Source: Mollicutes bacterium (GTDB taxonomy: Bacteria > Bacillota_I > Bacilli_A > RF39 > UBA660). From it: a stretch of DNA of 64,000 nt. The stretch's first letter is position 1; each line of letters opens with the position of its first letter. The notes beneath the pieces are model-generated. The model ran no database searches, was not told where the DNA came from, and was given only the letters and a program-made list of their open reading frames with translations. A program made the position numbers and the translations under genes. Shown here in pieces: positions 57,277 through 64,000 of this stretch. The stretch covers positions 40,737 to 104,736 of the forward strand of contig SFOJ01000007.1 in assembly GCA_004552445.1 (NCBI GenBank), read 5' to 3'.

Positions 57277-58632
57277 TCAATACCATAATTTGGTAAGTTT
57301 TCCATCGCTTTTATAATATGAATCCATAAGCATTACATAATAGTATCTTTTAAATAAATTCTTTTTAGAGTAGGGTAATATTACTACTCCGACATTAGGT
57401 GATGTCCATAAACTTTCTGCGACATAGTAATAATCATCATCTTCTCCAACTATTATGGCTATGTGTCCACCACCTGGACCTGTTGAACTTAGTAAGTCTC
57501 CAACTTTTACTTTACCAGAAGATACTATTTTAGCATTAAATATAGTTTTTTCTCCATAATCAGTTAGATCTTTTATTCCAGGAGATACTCCAGCTCCGAT
57601 ATCTCCTGGATCAAATCCACCATTCACAAGTACCCATGTTATAAAACCACTGCAGTCTAATCCATTAGCACTTCTATTATGTGCAACTCTATTATACATT
57701 GTGCATCCCCAGGTTTTTGGTCCTTGTGATATGTATTTTATATTTTTATATCTACTACTGTGAAGATATAATCCTTCATGATAATATCTTCCTTCACCAT
57801 CAACTTTGTATTTTCTTTCTCCCATGCGTCCATTTTCTGAAAAATATCTGATTTTGTATGGGAACTCTAATGCTAAAAATCTAGCTGCTTCTACCACTCC
57901 AGCTCTAGTTTTGTATCCAACTGTATTAATTCTATCTTTTAATATTTCATCGAGTAAATCATTATCTTCTTTAGAATATATATTACAACTTAGATATTTC
58001 TTTTTATTATTAAATTCTTTGGGTCTTAATGTTATTAAATTTGTTACTACTACATCTATAGATACTTCTTTATCCATTACTTTAGCAATAACTTTTGTAT
58101 TTCCTTTTTTAAGTCCTTTTATTTTACCATTAGAGTCAACAGAAACTATTGAATCGTTATTGCTAATCCATTTAACTGTTTTATCTGCATATCCTACAGA
58201 ACTAATTGTTAGAGTAGGTGTATGTGTGCCATTTATTGCTAAATATACCTTTTCTTTATCTATAGATAAATTTGTTATATTTCCTAAATCACTTGCCTCA
58301 TTTATTTTTATTATTGTGTCATAATTGTTTTTCAAATAAAAATTATAAATATTATCATCAATTATAAAATTACATTTATTATTTTGTGCTTTTGTCCATA
58401 CATCATCTTTTTCTATTTGTTCTGTTGCTAGTTTTTTTAGACAGTACATGTCCTTATCTTTTTTAAATTCTTCTATTTCATATTTTATTTCAACTACATT
58501 ATCGCTTAATTTAACTGCTTTTATTGATGGTATTGCTGGTGTATAATGATTTCTATATTTATATCCGTAATATGATGCTATAAAGCTTATTAGAAATAAT
58601 ATTAGAATAATATATGGCATTGTTTTTCTCAT
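57277..58632 (-). CDS. NlpC/P60-type cell-wall hydrolase, paralogue 2
   Basis: A 451-residue homologue of the downstream gene. It has a TM at about 5-22, a Big_2-type Ig-like domain (about 120-195, with VKWISNNDSIVSVDSNGKIKG) and an NlpC/P60 domain with GLDCSGFITWVLVNGG (C about 326) and GGGHIAIIVGE (H about 390). The shared stretch RINTVGYKTRAGVVEAARFLA shows tandem duplication. Divergence is concentrated in the membrane anchor and Ig-like part. First gene of the operon. Confidence 0.82.
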   Translation of the reverse strand: MRKTMPYIILILFLISFIASYYGYKYRNHYTPAIPSIKAVKLSDNVVEIKYEIEEFKKDKDMYCLKKLATEQIEKDDVWTKAQNNKCNFIIDDNIYNFYLKNNYDTIIKINEASDLGNITNLSIDKEKVYLAINGTHTPTLTISSVGYADKTVKWISNNDSIVSVDSNGKIKGLKKGNTKVIAKVMDKEVSIDVVVTNLITLRPKEFNNKKKYLSCNIYSKEDNDLLDEILKDRINTVGYKTRAGVVEAARFLALEFPYKIRYFSENGRMGERKYKVDGEGRYYHEGLYLHSSRYKNIKYISQGPKTWGCTMYNRVAHNRSANGLDCSGFITWVLVNGGFDPGDIGAGVSPGIKDLTDYGEKTIFNAKIVSSGKVKVGDLLSSTGPGGGHIAIIVGEDDDYYYVAESLWTSPNVGVVILPYSKKNLFKRYYYVMLMDSYYKSDGKLTKLWY

Positions 58633-58665
58633 GCAACACTTCCTATCATATAAATTATATCATAT

Positions 58666-58696
58666 AAAAAGATATTCAACAAATGAATATCTTTTT
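58666..58696 (-). terminator. Terminator of the small basic peptide gene
   Basis: A 12-bp perfect stem AAAAAGATATTC/GAATATCTTTTT with a 7-nt loop, 8 nt after the stop codon of the small gene on the minus strand and upstream of the P60 operon. Confidence 0.85.
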
Positions 58697-58703
58697 ATGC
58701 ATA

Positions 58704-58835
58704 TTAGCGACTTCTAGAATTAGATTTACATCTAGAATTGCTTCTTGCATTACTTCTAGCATTTGATCTTGCTCTAGAATTTGCATTGCTTCTAGCATTA
58801 GATTTATTTCTAGAATTATTTCTAGCGTTAGCCAC
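58704..58835 (-). CDS. 43-residue Arg/Asn/Ser/Ala repeat peptide
   Basis: A small gene on the minus strand: GTG start (58835-58833), TAA stop (58706-58704). The peptide reads MANARNNSRNKSNARS and continues with ARSNARSNARSN-type repeats to SNSRSR. It has 10 Arg and 2 Lys, no acidic residue, one Cys, and almost nothing besides Arg, Asn, Ser and Ala. AGGTGG lies 8 nt before the GTG, and a perfect terminator follows the stop, so the unit has full gene signals. No family recognised. A nucleic-acid- or coat-associated role is only a guess. Confidence 0.65.
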   Translation of the reverse strand: MANARNNSRNKSNARSNANSRARSNARSNARSNSRCKSNSRSR

Positions 58836-58952
58836 TTTAATCACCACCTGTTATTATTATGGCAATTATAGATTTTAATATGTATTTGTTTGATGGAAAT
58901 AATTGGCTTATTTTATAGGCATATTATTTATTTCTAAATTATATTATTTATT

Positions 58953-59690
58953 ATGACTAATATATTTCCTTTAATTCTTTCATTTATTGCTGGTATTTCT
59001 ACTGTAATTGGTAGTTTATTTATTTTTTTAAAAATTAAAAAAGTAGGGGAATTTATTGTTTTTTCTTTGAGTTTTAGCTTGGGTATAATGACTCTTATAT
59101 CATTATTTGATTTGATACCCTCTAGTTATCTAATTATTATTAATAATTATGGTTTTATCTATGGGATAGTTATATTTATTTTAATATTTTTACTTGGTTA
59201 TCAAAGTGTTAAATTAATAAATGATAAGATAAAAAGTGATGGTTCATCTTTATATAGAATTGGTATTCTTAGTATGATATCTTTAGTATTGCATAATATA
59301 CCTGAAGGTATAGCTGTGTTTATTGGTACCTTAACTAATACTAGTATAGGTATTAAATTATGTATTGCTATAATGCTTCATAATATACCTGAAGGTATAG
59401 CTATAAGTATACCTCTTTATTATAGTGGTGTAGGGAAGAAAAAAGTTATTTTGCGTACTCTTTTATCTGGACTAACAGAACCATTTGGAGCTTTACTTGC
59501 ATATTTAATATTTAGAAATTTTATTAATGAAATATTTCTTTCTATGATATTAGTATTTGTATCAGGTCTTATGATTAGTTTATCATTAAATGATATTTTA
59601 AAAGAAATAATGAAATATAAAAAATTTAAATATATGGTTTATGGAATAATTAGCTCAGTAATTCTTTTTATTCTTACTATAATTATTTAA
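58953..59690 (+). CDS. ZIP family metal transporter
   Basis: A 245-residue transporter with eight helices. Two copies of the metal-site motif HNIPEG (H114 and H143) on neighbouring helices are diagnostic of ZIP proteins such as ZupT. These import zinc and other divalent metals. No ribosome binding site is visible before the ATG, and the preceding 35 nt are almost pure A/T, so the mRNA may be leaderless. It is the last gene before the orphan region. Confidence 0.85.
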   Translation: MTNIFPLILSFIAGISTVIGSLFIFLKIKKVGEFIVFSLSFSLGIMTLISLFDLIPSSYLIIINNYGFIYGIVIFILIFLLGYQSVKLINDKIKSDGSSLYRIGILSMISLVLHNIPEGIAVFIGTLTNTSIGIKLCIAIMLHNIPEGIAISIPLYYSGVGKKKVILRTLLSGLTEPFGALLAYLIFRNFINEIFLSMILVFVSGLMISLSLNDILKEIMKYKKFKYMVYGIISSVILFILTIII

Positions 59691-60597
59691 AAATATGAAA
59701 AGTGTAGGGAAGTGATAGAATTTTAAGTTCCTCTATTATATATAACCCTACTTCTAAAATTAAATTTTAAAAAGAATACTTTTAATTATAATTTCATTAT
59801 TATAGATATTATAATTTTATAAATTTATTTATTATTATTAATATATAAAATTATAATTTTTTATATAAAGACCCCTATTTTATATATAAAAAAATAGTAG
59901 GGGACCCCTACTTAATAAATAATATATTTTTTATATGTTAATTAATTTATCTATTTTAAATTATGAAACATTGAGGTGGACAATTACTCATCTTTTTAAT
60001 TCTCGATGCGTTTTACGAATCATTATTTTCCTACGTATACGTATATCTTATTTAATTTTAATAAAATATGATATATGTGTATATGTATATATATAAATGA
60101 TATTTATATGAATAATAATATATAAATTAGTTTGTTGATACATTTTAGAATTTAATAATATTAATTTTATGATTCATAATTAATAAATTCTTTAAATAAT
60201 AATTAGTAGTAAATAATTATTTTTTAGTATAAATTTATACACAAAAAACAACTAAATATTATATTTATTTTTATATAATTTTTTTCAAATATAATAGAAG
60301 TTAACATAACATATATTATTGGAAGTTAATTTTCTTCTCGATTTATGTTATAATTATATTAATATATTACAATAAAATATTATGATTTATCAAGTGTTTA
60401 TCAGTTTATTTGTCGAGGTTTTACAATGAGTATTACAATAGTATTATTTAACATTAAAGTTTCATTAAGAATTTCTAGAATTAATAAAGTTTAAAAAATT
60501 AAATATATAAAGTGCTTGTTATAATATAATTCTATAAATATATAGTTCTTTAATTTATAATTTTTAAAATATATACCATTTACTTCTCTACTCTATA
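59691..60597. other. Orphan AT-rich region without genes
   Basis: About 0.9 kb with no supported coding sequence. It contains a nested hairpin (GTAGGG/CCCTAC at 59704-59709 and 59746-59751, TGATAGA/TCTATTA inside), a CCCCTA/TAGGGG inverted repeat (59872-59877 and 59898-59903) with a second ACCCCTACTT copy, a 12-bp palindrome TACGTATACGTA (60032-60043) and one DnaA-box-like TTATACACA (60235-60243). An 11-codon ORF (MIRKTHRELKR, minus strand near 60000) is too short to support. Confidence 0.5.
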
Positions 60598-60620
60598 ATA
60601 AAAAGCATCTTTCGATGCTT
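60598..60620 (-). terminator. Terminator of the HTH gene
   Basis: AAGCATC/GATGCTT (60603-60609 and 60614-60620). On the minus strand the loop is GAAA and a T-run follows. Confidence 0.85.
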
Positions 60621-60624
60621 AATA

Positions 60625-61392
60625 TTAAACTTTTCTAGATTCTATTTCAGCCATTCTATTTAGAACTTCTGATGCATTATCTTTGTTGATTTCAGTGTAA
60701 CCTAATTCTTTTAATGCTTGAATTTTAACTGTATTTAATTGTTGAGTTCTACTAAGTTTTTCTTCTTTATCATTTTCTATTTCTTGAACAAATCTATTAT
60801 GTGATTCAGTTAATTTAGATCTAGAAGCTCCTCCATTATTATATAAGTTAAATGCAGTGAATATAATACTTTCTAATATGAATTGTTTAGTTTCATTAAA
60901 TTTAAATTCATTTGGATTAGTAAATCCTGTTTTCTTAGAAAGATATGCAAATATATATTTGATCTCTTGTACATTTTCAAGTGATTGAAGTACATGATAT
61001 AAATATAAGAATGTATAATATGTATCTTTTGTTTTTTCTTCTGTAAACTTTTCTTTAATTAAGAATATTAAATCATTTAATAATTCTTGTTCTTCTTTAG
61101 TAAGATTTTTATAATTAAATACTTGATTATTTGGATCTTTTACATTTTGATTTAATCTTGCTTCTACATTTTCTAAATATTCACTAGTAACTTTAATACT
61201 TTTAATGGATTTATCACTACCATCTTCTATATCTAATAATTTTAATAATAATAATCTCTTTTCTTGTGGCCATTTATTTAGTGAATCCAATTCTAAGTAA
61301 TTATATATCATTTGTCTTGAAACACCTAAATATTTAGCTAATTTAACTTTAGAAATTCCTATTTCGCCTAACAACTTGTTTAATTCTGTCAT
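60625..61392 (-). CDS. XRE-like helix-turn-helix protein next to the CRISPR array
   Basis: A 255-residue protein. The N-terminal HTH (about 4-30: LLGEIGISKVKLAKYLGVSRQMIYNYL) is of XRE/Cro type. The remainder is all-helical and charged without a known domain. AGGAG supports ATG 61392 (the GTG at 61404 overlaps the site). The strong promoter suggests steady expression. It lies between the orphan region and the leader-distal end of the array. A link to CRISPR regulation is possible but unproven. Confidence 0.7.
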   Translation of the reverse strand: MTELNKLLGEIGISKVKLAKYLGVSRQMIYNYLELDSLNKWPQEKRLLLLKLLDIEDGSDKSIKSIKVTSEYLENVEARLNQNVKDPNNQVFNYKNLTKEEQELLNDLIFLIKEKFTEEKTKDTYYTFLYLYHVLQSLENVQEIKYIFAYLSKKTGFTNPNEFKFNETKQFILESIIFTAFNLYNNGGASRSKLTESHNRFVQEIENDKEEKLSRTQQLNTVKIQALKELGYTEINKDNASEVLNRMAEIESRKV

Positions 61393-61414
61393 CTGTCTAA
61401 TCACTCCTCTACTC

Positions 61415-61452
61415 TACACACTAATTGTATAACACTTTACACTTATTTGTCA
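61415..61452 (-). promoter_or_regulatory. Promoter of the HTH gene
   Basis: On the minus strand: a perfect -35 TTGACA, an 18-nt spacer and TACAAT. The spacer and -10 region carry repeated AGTGT elements (AGTGTAAAGTGTTA, then TTAGTGTG), which could be an autoregulatory operator. Confidence 0.6.
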
Positions 61453-61502
61453 ATGATAGAATGAGAATATTTTAATATTTTTAACTTATTTCATTTTATA
61501 AT

Positions 61503-61529
61503 AAAAGATACTAATAAATAGTATCTTTT
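61503..61529 (-). terminator. Terminator at the leader-distal end of the CRISPR array
   Basis: A 10-bp perfect stem AAAAGATACT/AGTATCTTTT with a 7-nt loop, 9 nt beyond the last repeat. On the minus strand it is preceded by the array and followed by TTATTATAA, consistent with ending the precursor crRNA. Confidence 0.65.
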
Positions 61530-61538
61530 AATTCTTCT

Positions 61539-63937
61539 TTTTTAATACCATTTAGAACGACATATAACTAAAACTTATCGCCCAATTGCCAGTGGCATTA
61601 AACAGTTTTAATACCATTTAGAACGACATATAACTAAAACATAAACCACTCTAAAAATCTTCCTACATTTGTTTTAATACCATTTAGAACGACATATAAC
61701 TAAAACCTGATTATTATTCAATATATAGTTACTTGGGTTTTAATACCATTTAGAACGACATATAACTAAAACCGCCATCTTTTTCTTTTCTATAAAGTTT
61801 AAGTTTTAATACCATTTAGAACGACATATAACTAAAACTGGTCCATCATATTCTACTAATACGTGGTAGTTTTAATACCATTTAGAACGACATATAACTA
61901 AAACTGCTATACCTGTAGCATTTGCTAATGTTGTGTTTTAATACCATTTAGAACGACATATAACTAAAACTTTTTTGGTTCTCCTGTAGGGTTTATATCT
62001 GTTTTAATACCATTTAGAACGACATATAACTAAAACTATTCCATTAAATATTCCTGTCATTTTCTGTTTTAATACCATTTAGAACGACATATAACTAAAA
62101 CATATAAGGGATTATATATAGATAATCAAATGTTTTAATACCATTTAGAACGACATATAACTAAAACTGCATTAACTCTTATTAAACCACTCAATAGTTT
62201 TAATACCATTTAGAACGACATATAACTAAAACTCTAGTAATTTAATCTTAGTATTTGATTCAGTTTTAATACCATTTAGAACGACATATAACTAAAACTT
62301 GTGAAACACATTTTCTCCTTTCTTAATTGTTTTAATACCATTTAGAACGACATATAACTAAAACCGTTGTTGTCAATTCCAATTTAAATCCGTTGTTTTA
62401 ATACCATTTAGAACGACATATAACTAAAACGTTTTTTCTAAATCTTTAAACCATAACCAAGTTTTAATACCATTTAGAACGACATATAACTAAAACTCCT
62501 TCAAATATTTCGTGTCTTTCACTTCCTGTTTTAATACCATTTAGAACGACATATAACTAAAACAAATATGGTGTTATTTATGATAGTTTCGATGTTTTAA
62601 TACCATTTAGAACGACATATAACTAAAACTTGTGGCATAGGCATTTCCATTGGTTGAGGGTTTTAATACCATTTAGAACGACATATAACTAAAACAGTTG
62701 CTGTGCTATCATCAATATCTGTCATGTTTTAATACCATTTAGAACGACATATAACTAAAACTATTAGTATTATCTTCTTCATCATTAAGCAGTTTTAATA
62801 CCATTTAGAACGACATATAACTAAAACCTATCAGTTAAAGGTATTATTCCTTCTTGTGTTTTAATACCATTTAGAACGACATATAACTAAAACAATTATT
62901 AAACTAGAACAAAAATATATTATGTTTTAATACCATTTAGAACGACATATAACTAAAACATGCAACAAAATATTAAACGAAGATGAATTGTTTTAATACC
63001 ATTTAGAACGACATATAACTAAAACAGGGCATAGTCCTACTTGTAGACCATCACAGTTTTAATACCATTTAGAACGACATATAACTAAAACGTTTGGAAT
63101 GCTAATTCATCAACTGCTCCTGTTTTAATACCATTTAGAACGACATATAACTAAAACTATTCGTAAGTGCTAAATTCATCGGCACTTGTTTTAATACCAT
63201 TTAGAACGACATATAACTAAAACTTTATCAATAATGGCTCCAACACCCTCTTCGTTTTAATACCATTTAGAACGACATATAACTAAAACATATCAAATTG
63301 ATTGTAATATCATAAATAAGTTTTAATACCATTTAGAACGACATATAACTAAAACGCATAATGTAGATACGGAAAATGAGTTTTGGTTTTAATACCATTT
63401 AGAACGACATATAACTAAAACAGCAACTAATAATTGAATGCCACATTCTATGTTTTAATACCATTTAGAACGACATATAACTAAAACACCATTTTTACGA
63501 CAAATTTCTAAAATAACGTTTTAATACCATTTAGAACGACATATAACTAAAACTATATATTGTATTATTTCTACTTGTGTCATGTTTTAATACCATTTAG
63601 AACGACATATAACTAAAACGGCAAGTATAGGAATTGCAATTTTATATATGTTTTAATACCATTTAGAACGACATATAACTAAAACATTTCTTAGTCCTTT
63701 CTTGTTTTAATACCATTTAGAACGACATATAACTAAAACCTTCGTCGAAATGAATCATATAACGGCACAGTTTTAATACCATTTAGAACGACATATAACT
63801 AAAACGGGAATTGGTGTATATGAAGATGTAATAGAGTTTTAATACCATTTAGAACGACATATAACTAAAACAGGACTATAGGTCGATTTTTAGCAATTTT
63901 CGTTTTAATACCATTTAGAACGACATATAACTAAAAC
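61539..63937 (-). CRISPR. Type II-A CRISPR array, 37 repeats and 36 spacers
   Basis: The 36-bp repeat on the + strand starts GTTTTAATACCATTTAGAAC and ends ATATAACTAAAAC. Read on the minus strand it begins GTTTTAGTTATATGTCG and lines up without gaps with streptococcal II-A repeats (GTTTTAGAGCTATGTTG...). I count 37 repeats. All match except the leftmost (61539-61574), whose first + strand base is T instead of G. Spacers are 30 nt, with exceptions of 29 (62037-62065 and 62168-62196), 31 (62497-62527) and 18 (63686-63703). Transcription is leftwards and the newest spacers are at the right. No cas gene is in the window. Confidence 0.97.
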
Positions 63938-64000
63938 CTCAAATTTTAATATATGTTTTTAATACATTAATAGGATTTGTACTTCTAAATGGTAATTATA
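63938..64000 (-). promoter_or_regulatory. CRISPR leader (partial)
   Basis: On the minus strand the bases just before the first repeat are AAAATTTGAG, so the leader ends in ATTTGAG, the leader-anchoring sequence of type II-A systems used for spacer integration. The visible 63 nt are AT-rich. An inverted 11-nt match to the repeat (63983-63993) lies further out. The leader promoter is beyond the window or not recognisable. Confidence 0.75.

Noticed and set aside
59990..60025. 11-codon ORF MIRKTHRELKR on the minus strand
   Set aside because: Too short, with no ribosome site or terminator. It may be a remnant but cannot be supported.
60235..60243. Replication origin in the orphan region, based on TTATACACA
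   Set aside because: Only one DnaA-like box is present, and no dnaA, dnaN or rpmH gene is nearby. One 9-mer is not enough.
60573..60583. ATACCATTTA, a 10-nt match to the CRISPR repeat upstream of the HTH terminator, as a tracrRNA anti-repeat
   Set aside because: The match stops abruptly, the second half of the repeat is not found, and in this A/T-rich stretch 10 nt can occur by chance.

Overview
The window reads as a compact, very AT-rich chromosome segment of a low-GC Firmicute, most likely an uncultured Bacilli or Erysipelotrichia-like gut lineage (RF39 or a relative). The evidence is extreme A+T content, AGGAGG-type ribosome sites, TTGACA/TATAAT promoters, UGA used as a normal stop, and Bacillus-like gene clusters: rlmB with a SigH-like sigma factor, ruvA-ruvB, rnc-smc, queA-tgt, xerD-deoB, 6S RNA with tcdA, and T-box pheS-pheT. 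The genus is inference. No tRNA, rRNA or insertion sequence was recognised.

Layout. 1-6.8 kb: a partial unknown gene, a YvlD-like membrane protein, lgt, trxB, rlmB, a sigma factor, ruvA, a HAD nucleotidase and ruvB. 6.8-13 kb: a HipA-like kinase, a ZnuA-like lipoprotein with yidD, a zinc-ribbon membrane protein, rnc and a short smc. 13-19.7 kb: envelope genes (an anchored unknown protein, a phospholipase C-like protein, a glycosyltransferase coupled to a collagen-like protein), def, a surface protein, cvpA and trxA. 19.7-25.7 kb: queA-tgt behind an anticodon-arm-like hairpin, DUF421, a SpoVB-like flippase, and metK under a SAM riboswitch. 25.7-37 kb: 6S RNA and tcdA, rarA, a lysyl-PG flippase-like protein, a frameshifted surface protein, xerD-deoB, rlmCD, a DUF6323/DUF6179 pair and a TtcA-like enzyme. 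37-52 kb: nitroreductase, hemolysin III, an acyltransferase, ybaK, a peptide-sensing-type ABC transporter with its two-component system, two manganese-type exporters, LiaF/DUF4097 envelope-stress proteins and a large ABC fusion. 52-59.7 kb: T-box pheS-pheT, two tandem NlpC/P60 hydrolases, a hidden 43-residue Arg/Asn/Ser peptide and a ZIP transporter. 59.7-64 kb: a 0.9-kb orphan AT-rich region, an HTH regulator, and a CRISPR array of 37 repeats that runs almost to the window end.

The array is type II-A by repeat sequence. It is transcribed leftwards: the right flank ends in ATTTGAG on the minus strand just before the first repeat, and the left flank has a terminator and a mutated last repeat. 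The cas genes should lie beyond the right edge.

The observations that most deserve follow-up are these. (1) A perfect 5-bp/7-nt anticodon-arm mimic carrying UGU, the Tgt recognition sequence, sits between the Shine-Dalgarno and the start codon of queA in the queA-tgt operon. (2) A PhoB-like 11-bp direct-repeat box occurs upstream of both the ABC/two-component operon and the flippase gene. (3) The T-box leader runs into the pheS coding sequence. (4) A ZnuA-like lipoprotein has lost all three metal-binding histidines. (5) A 43-residue basic peptide is hidden before the P60 genes. (6) The CRISPR array has an 18-nt spacer near its leader and an inverted partial repeat beyond the leader.
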